Shown: positions 35,139 to 43,451, counted from the first letter of the stretch. The stretch is DNA of 64,000 nt from Gemmobacter lutimaris (GCF_003570715.1 NZ_QXXQ01000012.1:62001-126000), one strand, 5' to 3'. Notes: generated by a model not told the origin, from the sequence alone. Numbers and translations: made by a program.

Positions 35139-35594
35139 TCAGGTAATGGCCTCCAGCCGTTCCTTCGACATATCCCCCGGCACGATGGTCACCGGGATCG
35201 GCAGGGTGCCCGAATTGCGGCTCAGCGTGGTGACCAGCGGGCCGGGGCCGCTTTTCTCGGTGCCCGCGCCCAGAACCAGCACGCCGATCTGTGTGTCCTC
35301 GCGCACTTGCGCAAGGATTTCGTTGGCCGGGTCGCCCTCGCGGATCACCAGTTCCGGGTTCACCCCCTGCTTGTCGCGCATCCACTTGGCGAAGACCTCG
35401 AAATGCGCCTCGATCCGCTCGCGCGCCTCGGCGCGCATCAGGTCGGCGACACCCATCCAGTGCTGGAATTCCTCGGGAGGGATGATCGACAGGATCTGCA
35501 CCCCCGCCCCGGTATGGGCCGCCCGCAGCGCGGCATAGCGCATGGCGTTGAGGCATTCGCGGCTGTCGTCCAGCACGACCAGAAACTTGCGCAT
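35139..35594 (-). CDS. Universal stress protein (UspA family)
   Basis: 151-residue single-domain Usp protein with an alpha/beta nucleotide-binding fold. It opens KFLVVLDDSRECLNAMRYAA (the D-D-S segment of the family start). The conserved ATP-binding G-x2-G-x9-G(S/T) region is seen as VLGAGTEKSGPGPLVTTLSR, which is imperfect. It ends in the strand IPVTIVP. Usp proteins bind ATP or other ligands and respond to starvation or stress; the exact role is unknown. Convergent with trpS, followed on its other side by the M50 protease gene transcribed the same way. Confidence 0.85.
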   Translation of the reverse strand: MRKFLVVLDDSRECLNAMRYAALRAAHTGAGVQILSIIPPEEFQHWMGVADLMRAEARERIEAHFEVFAKWMRDKQGVNPELVIREGDPANEILAQVREDTQIGVLVLGAGTEKSGPGPLVTTLSRNSGTLPIPVTIVPGDMSKERLEAIT

Positions 35595-35675
35595 CTCTCT
35601 CTCCTGCCCGGCGGTATCCCGGTGCGGGCATAGTGGCGGGGCGGCGCCGGCTTGGCAAGCGCGGCCCGTGCCGGG

Positions 35676-36386
35676 TCAATAATGCGCCTCACCCCGCGCC
35701 ATGGCCAGATGCAACGCCAGCGACGGGATGAAGAACAGAAGCCAGCCGGTGTTGAGGAAGACCCAGATCAGCATCGGGAACCACAGGATGCAGAACACCA
35801 CCCCGATGGCCCCTGCGATGCGGATGGCCTGCGCGGGCGGCCAGAACCGCCGAAGACCGATCTGCAACAGCCGCCCACCGTCCAGCGGCAGCACCGGGAC
35901 CATGTTGTAGAAGAACAGGAACAGGTTCATCGTCGCGGCAAGGCCCAGCCAGGGCACGATGGCAATGCCGAACCGCGCCCAGGACGGGTCGGAAATCGCA
36001 AGCTGATACACCGCCTCCTGCCCCAGCCCCAGCACGGCCCAGAGCGCGAGGTTCACCAGCGGCCCCATGGCCACGATCAGCTCGTCCTGCTTGAAACTGC
36101 TGCGGCGATGTTCGCAGAAGCCGCCGCCGCCATGCAGCACGATCCGGTTGACCGTCAGACCCTGCACGCGCGCGCCCCATGCGTGGCCCAGCTCGTGCAG
36201 GTAGACCGAGGCAATGAGGATGCACAGGAAAATCGCGGTGATGACAAGGCTGCCGCCCCGCATCAGCGAAAATCCTGCCATCATCAGCGCCAGAATGGCG
36301 ACCGACTGGCGCACCTCGACAGGCACGCCGAACAGGCCACGGAAGCTGAAGACCGTCTGCTCCAAGATCGTGCCGTCAGGCCGCAC
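35676..36386 (-). CDS. M50-family site-2-type metalloprotease
   Basis: 236-residue membrane protease. The zinc motif HELGH lies in a membrane helix (SVYLHELGHAWGARV), and a later LPLDGGRLLQIGLRRF supplies the third metal ligand (Asp), as in site-2 proteases. About six hydrophobic segments are present. No PDZ or CBS domain is visible, so it is a compact FpvI/SpoIVFB-like type. Its start overlaps the end of the upstream aminotransferase gene by 11 bases, so the two are co-transcribed. Substrate unknown. Genes of this type act in regulated intramembrane proteolysis, but no anti-sigma partner is adjacent. Confidence 0.87.
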   Translation of the reverse strand: MRPDGTILEQTVFSFRGLFGVPVEVRQSVAILALMMAGFSLMRGGSLVITAIFLCILIASVYLHELGHAWGARVQGLTVNRIVLHGGGGFCEHRRSSFKQDELIVAMGPLVNLALWAVLGLGQEAVYQLAISDPSWARFGIAIVPWLGLAATMNLFLFFYNMVPVLPLDGGRLLQIGLRRFWPPAQAIRIAGAIGVVFCILWFPMLIWVFLNTGWLLFFIPSLALHLAMARGEAHY

Positions 36387-37251
36387 GGGCCGGGGCGCTG
36401 TGCGCCCAGTCCATGTAAAGGCCGCGAATGCGGTCGGTCATGGCACGACTGCGGTATTCGGTGTCGTCAAAGCGCGAAACCGAGGTGACCTTGGCAAAAT
36501 TGCCCGACAGGAACACCTCGTCCGCCGCCTCGAAATCAGCGAAGGTCAGCACGGTTTCCTGCACCTCAATCCCCTCTGCCCGCATATTGGCGATGTGGCG
36601 CGCGCGGGTGATACCCGACAGGAAGGTGCCGTTGGCGATGGGGGTGAAGACCGCGCCATCCTTCACCATGAACACATTGGCCGTGGCGGTTTCGGCCACA
36701 TTGCCCATGGCATCCGCCACCAGCGCATTGCCGAATCCCTTCTGCTTGGCTTCGACCAGCATCCGGGCATTGTTGGGGTAAAGGCAGCCCGCCTTGGCAT
36801 TGCAGACCGCATCTTCCAGCACGGGGCGGCGGAAGCGTGTGCGGGTCAGCGTGGTTTGCCCGGTGGCGGGCGGCATCGGCACTTCCTCAAGGCAGAGCGC
36901 GAAGCCGGTCGAGTTTTCCGCCGGGGCAACACCCAGATCCGACCCGTCGATGGCCCAATACATCGGGCGGATATAAACCGCCTGATCCGGGCCATAGGCG
37001 CGCAGGCCCTCGCGCGCGATTTCCAGCATGTCCTCCACCACCATCGTCGGCGTGATCATCAGCGCCTCGGCCGAACGGTTCACCCGCGCCAGATGGCGGT
37101 CAAGGTCGGGAGCGATGCCGTCGAACCAGCGCGCGCCGTCAAAGACCGAAGATCCCTGCCAGATGCCGTGATCGGCGGCACGCATGACGGAAACGTCGCC
37201 CTCGTGCCATTTGCCTTCAAAAAAGGTGCGGATGTTCTTGCCGAATGCCAT
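36376..37251 (-). CDS. ilvE: Branched-chain amino acid aminotransferase (class IV)
   Basis: PLP-dependent transaminase (291 aa) for valine, leucine and isoleucine. Family marks are the N-terminal HGIWQGSSVFDGARWF, the PLP-binding Lys153 in NAKAGCLYPNNARM, a conserved ETATANVFMV and GTFLSGITRARHI. Class IV relatives such as D-amino-acid transaminase and aminodeoxychorismate lyase are distinguished by the YIRPMYWAIDGSDLGV stretch, which favours BCAT. First gene of a pair with the M50 protease, with an 11-base overlap. The 66-base gap to the AraC gene holds a ribosome-binding site (AGGAG) for this ATG. Confidence 0.9.
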   Translation of the reverse strand: MAFGKNIRTFFEGKWHEGDVSVMRAADHGIWQGSSVFDGARWFDGIAPDLDRHLARVNRSAEALMITPTMVVEDMLEIAREGLRAYGPDQAVYIRPMYWAIDGSDLGVAPAENSTGFALCLEEVPMPPATGQTTLTRTRFRRPVLEDAVCNAKAGCLYPNNARMLVEAKQKGFGNALVADAMGNVAETATANVFMVKDGAVFTPIANGTFLSGITRARHIANMRAEGIEVQETVLTFADFEAADEVFLSGNFAKVTSVSRFDDTEYRSRAMTDRIRGLYMDWAHSAPARAA

Positions 37252-37317
37252 GGGAGGACTCCTTTCCCCGGCACTAAACCACCCGGGCGGGGCAAGGTCC
37301 AGCGCGAGGATGTGCGG

Positions 37318-38166
37318 TTACAATCCCGCGCGCCAGACAGAGGGCGCCACGCCATGCGCCTTACGGAAGGCGCGGGTCAGATGGGCGTGATGGGCAAAGC
37401 CGCAGGCGGCAGCCACCTCGGCCAGTGGCTGCCCTTCCGCGATCAGCACCTCGGCTCGCACCATGCGGCGGCGTTCGACCCAGGCGCGCGGGCTGAGGCC
37501 AGTGCTGGCGCGGAAGGCGCGCTGGAAGTGGAACTCCGACAATCCGGCGGTGGCGGCCAGATCAGCAAGGCGCAAAGGCTGATCCAGTTCCTCCTCGATC
37601 CGGGCGCGCAGACGCCGCAGCGTCGCCGGGGCCAGCCCGCCGCGCCGGGGGGCGGACGCAGCCTGCCCCCAGCCCGGCGCTGTCAGCAGGTGGTGCAAAA
37701 GCTCGACCTGTATCCCCCGGCTGGCCAGCACGCCTTCAGCCCGCGCCAGTTGCCCCAGCAGCCCTGCCAGAACCGGGTCATCCGCAAAAGTCACCTCGGG
37801 TAGCACCACGGCGGCAGGCGGACGGTCCAGCGTTTCGGCCGCAAAGGCGCGCAGTTCGGCATCGGGGATATAAAGATGTACGAAGCGAAACCGCCCGTCG
37901 ATCTGCCATTCCGAGCTTGCGCCCTGCGGCATCAGCGACAGCGCACCGGGATGCCCCACGGCGACCTGCCGGTCCACCCGGCGGCTTTTGGTGCCATCTT
38001 CTGTATAAAGGCTCAGGACGTGATGGCGGGTTTCTTCATAGCGTACCCGATCCTGCGCATTTTCCCATGCCGCCAGCCCGAAGCCCGCGCCAAGATCGCG
38101 CGCGCCCAGCAGTCGCGCGTTGGAGCGGCTGAGGCGTTGGAACACAGAGGCGGCGAGCGTGGTCAT
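37318..38166 (-). CDS. AraC-family transcriptional regulator
   Basis: 282-residue regulator with an N-terminal cupin-like sensing domain (LMPQGASSEWQIDGRFRFVH is the typical arm of this subgroup). Two helix-turn-helix motifs lie at the C-terminus: ADLAATAGLSEFHFQRAF and EVAAACGFAHHAHLTRAFRK. The C-terminal sequence LTRAFRKAHGVAPSVWR is the AraC signature. It is divergent from an EamA transporter with 102 bases between, so it probably controls that exporter and itself. The ligand is unknown. Confidence 0.91.
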   Translation of the reverse strand: MTTLAASVFQRLSRSNARLLGARDLGAGFGLAAWENAQDRVRYEETRHHVLSLYTEDGTKSRRVDRQVAVGHPGALSLMPQGASSEWQIDGRFRFVHLYIPDAELRAFAAETLDRPPAAVVLPEVTFADDPVLAGLLGQLARAEGVLASRGIQVELLHHLLTAPGWGQAASAPRRGGLAPATLRRLRARIEEELDQPLRLADLAATAGLSEFHFQRAFRASTGLSPRAWVERRRMVRAEVLIAEGQPLAEVAAACGFAHHAHLTRAFRKAHGVAPSVWRAGL

Positions 38167-38268
38167 GCCGCCAGACTAGCAGCCCGCCCGCGCCGCCGGA
38201 ACGGGGCGGCGCGTGAATTGCGCAAGATCGTGCAAGCGCGTCCTCGCGCCGCATGGCAGGAAGGCGGC

Positions 38269-39162
38269 ATGACAAACATTGCCCTCTTCGCCGCCACTGT
38301 CCTGATCTGGGGAACCACCTGGATCGCCATTGCCTTCCAGATCGGTCCCGTTCCGGTGCTGACCTCGGTATTCTACCGTTTCGCGCTGGCGGCCCTGCTG
38401 ATGCTGCCGGTCCTGGCGTTGTTCCGGCGACTGACGCCGGTGCCCTTGCGCGCGCATCGCTTCATCCTGCTGCAAGGGGTGTTTTTGTTCTCGGTCAACT
38501 TCCTGTGCTTCTACAATGCGACACGGTTCATCCCCTCGGGCCTTGTATCCGTGGTCTTCTCGCTGGCGACGATCTTCAACGCGGTGAATGCGCGGCTGAT
38601 CTTTGGCGACCGTATCCGCCCGCGCGCCCTGCTGGCGACGGCGCTGGGGGCGGCGGGGCTGGCACTGCTGTTCGCGCCCGATCTCTGGGGTCATGCCGTC
38701 GATGTGGATACGCTGAAGGGTCTGGCGCTGGCGGCGGGCGGCACGCTGAGTTTTTCACTGGGCAACATGGTGTCACGCCGGAATTCGGCGGCGGGCATCC
38801 CGCCTCTGACCGCGAATGCCTGGGGCATGGGCTACGGCGCGCTGATGCTGCTGGCGGCGATGGCCTTCAGCGGGACGCCGATGGTGGTGCCGCACGAGCC
38901 CCGCTATCTGGCGGCGCTGGCTTATCTGTCCATCATCGGCTCCATCGTCGGCTTCACCACCTACCTGATGCTGGTAGCGCGTATCGGCACCGGGCGCGCG
39001 GCCTATGCGACCGTGCTGTTCCCGGTGATCGCGCTGATGGCCTCTGCCGTGTGGGAGGGCTTTGTCTGGACGCCGCTGGCCGTGGCCGGGCTGGCACTGA
39101 CACTGGCAGGGAATGCAGTGATGTTTGCCCCCGCCCGCCGCGCCAGCCCACAGCCGGCCTGA
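38269..39162 (+). CDS. EamA/DMT-family transporter
   Basis: 297-residue transporter with ten predicted helices in two EamA repeats. It opens MTNIALFAATVLIWGTTWIA, where the LIWGTTWIA motif is characteristic, and has VLTSVFYRFALAALLMLP in the first repeat. ATG 38269 has an AGGAAGG site. Divergent AraC regulator suggests an inducible exporter. It ends 3 bases before the stop of the convergent VOC gene. Substrate undetermined, typical options being amino acids or metabolites. Unrelated in sequence detail to the DMT gene at 10.3 kb. Confidence 0.9.
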   Translation: MTNIALFAATVLIWGTTWIAIAFQIGPVPVLTSVFYRFALAALLMLPVLALFRRLTPVPLRAHRFILLQGVFLFSVNFLCFYNATRFIPSGLVSVVFSLATIFNAVNARLIFGDRIRPRALLATALGAAGLALLFAPDLWGHAVDVDTLKGLALAAGGTLSFSLGNMVSRRNSAAGIPPLTANAWGMGYGALMLLAAMAFSGTPMVVPHEPRYLAALAYLSIIGSIVGFTTYLMLVARIGTGRAAYATVLFPVIALMASAVWEGFVWTPLAVAGLALTLAGNAVMFAPARRASPQPA

Positions 39163-39165
39163 CGA

Positions 39166-39657
39166 TCAATCCGCCTCGGACAGCAGCTTGTGCAGATCCA
39201 GATGCGCGTTGAACATGGCCAGATTGCCCGCCGCATCACGCGGCCAGTCGGCTTCGTCGCGGTCGCGGTAAAGCTCCACCCCGTTGCCATCGGGGTCGCG
39301 CAGATAGATCGCCTCGCTGACGCCGTGGTCGGCGGCACCGTCAAGCTGGATGCCAGCCTCGACCAACCGCTTCAGCACATTGGCCAGCGCCTTGCGGTCA
39401 GGATAAAGGAAGGCCGTGTGGTAAAGCCCGGTCGTGCCCGGCGCAGGCGGCTTGCCGCCCTTCGACTCCCAAGTATTCAGGCCGATATGGTGATGATAGC
39501 CACCCGCGCCCAGAAAGGCCGCGTCGCGGCCATAGCGCTGGGTCAGCGGAAAGCCGAGGATGTCGGAATAGAAGGCCAGCGCCCTGTCGAGATCGGAGAC
39601 CTTGAGGTGAACATGGCCGATGCGGGCGTCGGGCGGGGCGATATGCGGGGTGGTCAT
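39166..39657 (-). CDS. VOC-superfamily protein (glyoxalase/ring-cleavage dioxygenase type)
   Basis: 163-residue vicinal oxygen chelate protein. The N-terminal module has RIGHVHLKVSDLDRALAFYS, where the His is a metal ligand. The second has GLYHTAFLYPDR and a C-terminal Glu in DPDGNGVELYRDR, the other ligand positions. The sequence resembles the CatE-like subgroup of extradiol dioxygenases, one half of the fold. The metal site is intact, so it is probably an active enzyme, but the substrate is unknown. ATG 39657 is chosen because it opens the domain. Ends close to the convergent EamA gene. Confidence 0.85.
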   Translation of the reverse strand: MTTPHIAPPDARIGHVHLKVSDLDRALAFYSDILGFPLTQRYGRDAAFLGAGGYHHHIGLNTWESKGGKPPAPGTTGLYHTAFLYPDRKALANVLKRLVEAGIQLDGAADHGVSEAIYLRDPDGNGVELYRDRDEADWPRDAAGNLAMFNAHLDLHKLLSEAD

Positions 39658-39783
39658 CGGAAACTCCTGTGCTTTGCCCCAAGGTAGCGCCAGACGGGCT
39701 CTGCGATAAGGCGCAGGCGGGCACAGGGTCTGTGCGGAACTGTGCCTGCACCGCCCCATGCGATGCCTTAGAGTCGGAAGCGC

Positions 39784-40893
39784 CTAGCGCACAGCCCGGC
39801 GCAGCAGACGCAGCGCGAGGCTTTGGCCCAGATGACCGGCAAGGCCCGCAAGCGCGGCAATCAGGCCCGCGAGGCTTGCCCCCAGCAGAACGCCGGTCTT
39901 GCTGACCCGCAGACCCAGCCGCAGGAACCGGGCCTTGCCCAGCACCTCCACCGCGCCAAGGGTGCGAGGCCCCAGCGCCTCGGCCCCGCGCGCCAGCCGC
40001 GCCGCATCGGCGGCATCATCGATATGAGGCATCAGGCGCAGGGCGGTTGTGGGATCAGTGGCCCCCTGCATCCGCACAAGGCCGGTCGCCAGCCCGGTGA
40101 TCTCGGCCCGCGCGGCCGGACGGATCGCGGCGCCAAGGTCGTCGAGGCTGCGCGCGGCGCGCAGGGCGGCCGGGTCCAGCGCCTCGTCGGCGACGCGCAG
40201 CAGCCGTGCGGTGAGGCGCGGGTTCATCAGCCGCATCCCCTTGGCCAGCCGCAGCCCCGAAGCGCCCGCTTTTACCGGAAGGCTGGCCCCGGAGGAGGTG
40301 CCGGCCGAGGCAATGGTGAGGGCCGTCGCCCCAAGCCCCACCGCTGATAACGCCAGATCCAGCCGGTCCACCTCGGCCCCCGCCCACCAGTTGCCGGATT
40401 GCCGGGCGAGGCCCAGCATGTCGCCCACGGGCGAGAGCGTGACCGGCGCGTTGCAGATCAACCCTTGCGACAGGGAACAATTCCCCATGTCCCAGGCACA
40501 GGCGGCGCAATCGGCGGCCAACCGAAGGGGCGCGGTATCCTCGGCCCAGGCGGCTTCAATCCGCCCGACCAATGTGGGGTGCAGCGGCAGGCCCCGTTCA
40601 GCCGCCACCCTTTCGACCGCACGCAACGCCACCCAGTCGCTCGGGCTGGCGGCCAGATAGCCCGACAGCAGGCCCGCCACCCGCCCCTCGGTCGCCCGAC
40701 GGGCAAGGGCGGCATCGACAGCGGCGCGATACTCCTCAGCGCCGCGTTCGACCAACAGATGCAGCGCCGGATCGCGGGCCAGTGCCCGCAGGCTCAGGAA
40801 ACCGCCCCCCAGCGACGCCAACAGCAGGAGAGCCAGAGCCAGCCGTGCAAGGCGACGGATCGGGGCACGGACAGGGGCATGGCGGCGCGTCAT
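39784..40893 (-). CDS. Unknown membrane-anchored protein with a cysteine cluster
   Basis: I do not recognise a family. The 369-residue product has a positive N-terminus and one membrane segment (LARLALALLLLASLGGGF), then an extracytoplasmic Ala/Leu-rich helical part. A cysteine cluster (ADCAACAWDMGNCSLSQGLIC, five Cys in about 20 residues) lies mid-protein. Two further hydrophobic segments follow near residues 190-212 and close to the C-terminus (VLLGASLAGLIAALAGLAGH). The last residues are basic (LRLLRRAVR). ATG 40893 is the most natural start. The clustered cysteines suggest a disulfide-rich external loop or metal binding. Intergenic spacing gives no operon partner. Confidence 0.6.
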   Translation of the reverse strand: MTRRHAPVRAPIRRLARLALALLLLASLGGGFLSLRALARDPALHLLVERGAEEYRAAVDAALARRATEGRVAGLLSGYLAASPSDWVALRAVERVAAERGLPLHPTLVGRIEAAWAEDTAPLRLAADCAACAWDMGNCSLSQGLICNAPVTLSPVGDMLGLARQSGNWWAGAEVDRLDLALSAVGLGATALTIASAGTSSGASLPVKAGASGLRLAKGMRLMNPRLTARLLRVADEALDPAALRAARSLDDLGAAIRPAARAEITGLATGLVRMQGATDPTTALRLMPHIDDAADAARLARGAEALGPRTLGAVEVLGKARFLRLGLRVSKTGVLLGASLAGLIAALAGLAGHLGQSLALRLLRRAVR

Positions 40894-40991
40894 GCCCGCA
40901 ATCTGGGCATCGCTGCGGCAAAAGGCAAATCGTCGCGCCGCCTTGCCCCGCACGCCGCGCTGCGGCATTCTGAATACAGCAGGAGGCGCGC

Positions 40992-41045
40992 ATGAACACC
41001 ACCCACGAACCTGACGATACGGCCCTCGCGGGGCGGCGCGCATGA
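40992..41045 (+). CDS. Possible 17-residue leader coupled to DUF2867 gene
   Basis: ATG 40992 has an AGGAGG ribosome-binding site directly upstream and encodes MNTTHEPDDTALAGRRA. It stops in ATGA, overlapping the DUF2867 start at 41042, which lacks a clear site of its own. Ribosomes could pass from one frame to the next. No homology is recognised. It may instead be the true N-terminal region of a frameshifted gene, but the frames differ. Confidence 0.4.
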   Translation: MNTTHEPDDTALAGRRA

Positions 41046-41506
41046 CCCCCGCCCTTGTCGCCCCGCGTGACCGGCTGGCCTATTACGCCAGCCAGCATGT
41101 CACCCTGCCCCGCGCCCTTGGCCCGCTTGAGGTCTGGAACCGCATCATGGCGGACCCGCTGCCCGGACTGAAACTCGCCTTCCGCATCCGCGACGCGATT
41201 TCTTCCCGCTTCGGGGTGGAACGCATCGGCGGTTTCAGTGGCCGCCCGGCGGGTGTGCCAAAACCCGGCGACCGGATGGATTTCTTCACCGTCGAGGCGA
41301 TCAGCGACGACCAGCTTGTGCTGACCGCCCGCGACCGCCATCTGGATGTGATGATCTCGACCGATTGCAGCGGGCCAGATGTAGCGATCACCGCTTCGGT
41401 GGTGACGCATAATCGCTTTGGCCGGGTCTACATGCTGCCAGTCGGGCCAGCGCACCGGCTGATCGTGCGCATCATGCTGAACCGGCTGCGGCGCGGTCTT
41501 GGTTGA
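41042..41506 (+). CDS. DUF2867 protein
   Basis: 154-residue soluble protein resembling DUF2867, seen at the end of some NAD(P)-dependent epimerase proteins and as stand-alone proteins. Characteristic parts are ADPLPGLKLAFRIRDAISSR, GFSGRPAGVPKPGDRMDFFT, LTARDRHLDVMISTD and a closing HRLIVRIMLNRL. Molecular function is not known. Its ATG overlaps the stop of a 17-codon leader with a good ribosome-binding site, so translation is probably coupled. No stable neighbour suggests a pathway. Confidence 0.75.
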   Translation: MTPALVAPRDRLAYYASQHVTLPRALGPLEVWNRIMADPLPGLKLAFRIRDAISSRFGVERIGGFSGRPAGVPKPGDRMDFFTVEAISDDQLVLTARDRHLDVMISTDCSGPDVAITASVVTHNRFGRVYMLPVGPAHRLIVRIMLNRLRRGLG

Positions 41507-41533
41507 AGCCATGCCGTAACGGAATTTCGCAAT

Positions 41534-41572
41534 TGCAGCATACGGACTCGATTATCGCCGCAATGCAGCATA
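41534..41572. promoter_or_regulatory. Direct repeats TGCAGCATA 30 bases apart
   Basis: TGCAGCATA occurs at 41534-41542 and again at 41564-41572, a spacing near three helical turns, followed by TATATTGAC. They sit 43 bases before a 52-residue small protein gene in an AT-rich stretch. This is a candidate activator-binding pair with a promoter; no regulator is identified. Confidence 0.3.
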
Positions 41573-41614
41573 TATTGACCACAGGGAGGACGGACACGAA
41601 CGAAAGGTTCCGCC

Positions 41615-41773
41615 ATGTTCATGCGCCTCCGCAAAACCCCCGCAACCCCGGTGCAGCCGGCTCCTGAAAAGCCAGAGGATTCACTGGTCTATTTCTCGCA
41701 TCAGGCCGACACGCGCCCACTGCGCCCGATGACCGCACTGGAACAGATGTATGCCTATTACACGGACGAGTGA
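41615..41773 (+). CDS. Small conserved-looking protein, 52 residues
   Basis: ATG 41615 with a GAAAGG ribosome-binding site 8 bases upstream opens a 52-residue frame: a basic start (MFMRLRKTPATPVQPAPEKP) and then a neutral part with YFSHQADTRPLRPMTALEQM ending YAYYTDE. It is rich in Tyr and Pro near the ends and has no membrane segment. I recognise no named family, but similar short proteins occur next to NifU-like genes in rhodobacters as far as I recall. The gap to the NifU gene is 85 bases. Confidence 0.55.
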   Translation: MFMRLRKTPATPVQPAPEKPEDSLVYFSHQADTRPLRPMTALEQMYAYYTDE

Positions 41774-41858
41774 TCGGGCGGACAGATTTAGAACGGTTCC
41801 AAACTTGACTTGACCGCCCACCGGGCGCATATCCGATGAATACCGTCGGAGATTACCC

Positions 41859-42422
41859 ATGTTCATCCAGACCGAATCGACCCCGAACCCCGCCACGCTG
41901 AAATTCCTGCCCGGCCGCGCCGTGCTGGATGTCGGCACTGCCGATTTTCCAAGCGCCGAGGCTGCCTCGAAAAGCCCGCTGGCCAGCCGCATCTTCGCGG
42001 TGCCGGGTGTGACGGGCGTGTTCTTCGGCTCGGATTTCGTGACGGTAACCAAGGCGGAAAGCAGCCTTTGGGACCATATCAAGCCCGCGATCCTCGGCGC
42101 GATCATGGAACATTACCAGTCGGGTGCCCCGGTGATGCAGGGCGAAGCTTCTGGCGGCGGTCACGCCAGCAATCACGCGGCGGAAGATGACGACATCGTG
42201 CGCCAGATCAAAGAGTTGCTGGATACCCGTGTGCGTCCGGCCGTGGCGCAGGATGGTGGCGACATCACCTTCCATGGCTTTGATCGCGGCGTGGTCTACC
42301 TGCACATGCAGGGCGCATGCGCGGGCTGCCCCTCCTCGACCCTGACGCTGAAGATGGGGATCGAGAACCTGCTGCGCCACTACATCCCCGAGGTGACCGA
42401 GGTGCGCCCCGTTGCCGCCTGA
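41859..42422 (+). CDS. NifU-family Fe-S scaffold/carrier protein
   Basis: 187-residue Nfu-type protein with an N-terminal Nfu_N domain (MFIQTESTPNPATLKFLPG) and a C-terminal NifU-like domain. The latter carries the cluster-binding CxxC in GACAGCPSSTLTLKMGIENL, and its start DTRVRPAVAQDGGDI is typical. It delivers [4Fe-4S] clusters to apoproteins such as radical-SAM enzymes. The stop overlaps tsaB by 11 bases. The gene is probably in a unit with tsaB and rimI. Also related to NfuA, but lacks the degenerate A-type domain. Confidence 0.94.
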   Translation: MFIQTESTPNPATLKFLPGRAVLDVGTADFPSAEAASKSPLASRIFAVPGVTGVFFGSDFVTVTKAESSLWDHIKPAILGAIMEHYQSGAPVMQGEASGGGHASNHAAEDDDIVRQIKELLDTRVRPAVAQDGGDITFHGFDRGVVYLHMQGACAGCPSSTLTLKMGIENLLRHYIPEVTEVRPVAA

Positions 42423-43020
42423 GACCGTTCTGGCCTTCGACACATCGGCCGCGCATTGCGCGGCCGCTTTGCTTTTGCCGGACGGTCGTGTGCTGAACCG
42501 GCTGGAACCGATGGAGAAAGGTCAGGCCGAACGTCTGCTGCCGCTGCTAGAGGAGCTTCTGGCCGAAGCCAATATCGGCTGGGGCAATCTGACGCGGCTT
42601 GGCGTCGGCACCGGACCTGGCAATTTTACCGGCGTGCGGATCAGCGTGGCGACAGCGCGCGGCCTCGCGCTGGGGCTTGGCGTCCCGGCGATCGGTGTCA
42701 CACGGCTGGAGGCGCTGGCCGATGGCCTGCCTCGCCCGCTTCTGGTGGCCGAGGATGCAAGGCGCGGTGAGGCCTACGTGCAGGGTTTCGGCCTGCCGGG
42801 GCTGGAAACAGCACGGCTGATGCCTGCCAATGCCCTGCCGGAGGCGCCGCATGTCACCGGCAGCGCCCTGCCCGACGCCCTGCCCCCGGCCGTTGCGTTG
42901 GCCGAGGCGATTGCGCGGATCGCCGCGACCCGCGCCCCCGGCCCCCGCCCGGCCCCCTTCTACCTGCGCGGAGCCGATGCGGCGCCCCCCGCCGACCCAC
43001 CGCCTGTGATCCTGCCATGA
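42412..43020 (+). CDS. tsaB: tRNA threonylcarbamoyladenosine biosynthesis protein TsaB
   Basis: 202-residue ASKHA-fold partner of TsaD (t6A modification of tRNA reading ANN codons). It starts PETVLAFDTSAAHCAAALLL and has the family GVGTGPGNFTGVRISVATAR. TsaB itself is a pseudo-ATPase scaffold bridging TsaD and TsaE. Overlaps NifU upstream by 11 bases and RimI downstream by 4 bases, a tightly coupled cluster. The tsaB-rimI pair is common across bacteria. Confidence 0.96.
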   Translation: MPPETVLAFDTSAAHCAAALLLPDGRVLNRLEPMEKGQAERLLPLLEELLAEANIGWGNLTRLGVGTGPGNFTGVRISVATARGLALGLGVPAIGVTRLEALADGLPRPLLVAEDARRGEAYVQGFGLPGLETARLMPANALPEAPHVTGSALPDALPPAVALAEAIARIAATRAPGPRPAPFYLRGADAAPPADPPPVILP

Positions 43021-43451
43021 CGCCCGAGGACATGGCCGCCCTGCACGCGCGCTGCTTCACCACGCCCGCCCCCTGGTCGGCGCGCGACTTTGCCGGTCTG
43101 GCGACCGATCCCCTGTGTTTCTTGCTGACCGAACCGCAGGGCTTTCTGCTGGGTCGCGCCGTGGCTGGCGAGGCGGAATTGCTGACCCTTGCTGTCCTCC
43201 CCGAGGCGCGGCGTCAGGGCATCGGCGCGCGCCTGGTCGCGGGGTTCCTCAACGCCGCGCGGAAGCGGCAGGCCGAAATGGCGTTTCTGGAAGTCTCGGC
43301 CGAAAATACCCCCGCAATTGCACTTTACCAGCAGCAGGGATTCGCTCAAAGCGGTTGCAGGCGCGGATATTACGCAGCGTCAGGCGGGCGGCGCATCGAC
43401 GGGCTGATCATGTCCCGGACAGTTGGCCCTGCCCCGGAATGCAGCAAATGA
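43017..43451 (+). CDS. rimI: Ribosomal-protein-alanine acetyltransferase RimI
   Basis: 144-residue GNAT-family enzyme that acetylates the N-terminal alanine of ribosomal protein S18. The acetyl-CoA motif is LAVLPEARRQGIGARLVAG, and the C-terminal part has FLEVSAENTPAIALYQQQGF. Overlap of 4 bases with tsaB and gene order support the identity. It ends about 150 bases before the BMP gene; the intervening segment contains a candidate promoter for the transporter. Confidence 0.93.
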   Translation: MTPEDMAALHARCFTTPAPWSARDFAGLATDPLCFLLTEPQGFLLGRAVAGEAELLTLAVLPEARRQGIGARLVAGFLNAARKRQAEMAFLEVSAENTPAIALYQQQGFAQSGCRRGYYAASGGRRIDGLIMSRTVGPAPECSK

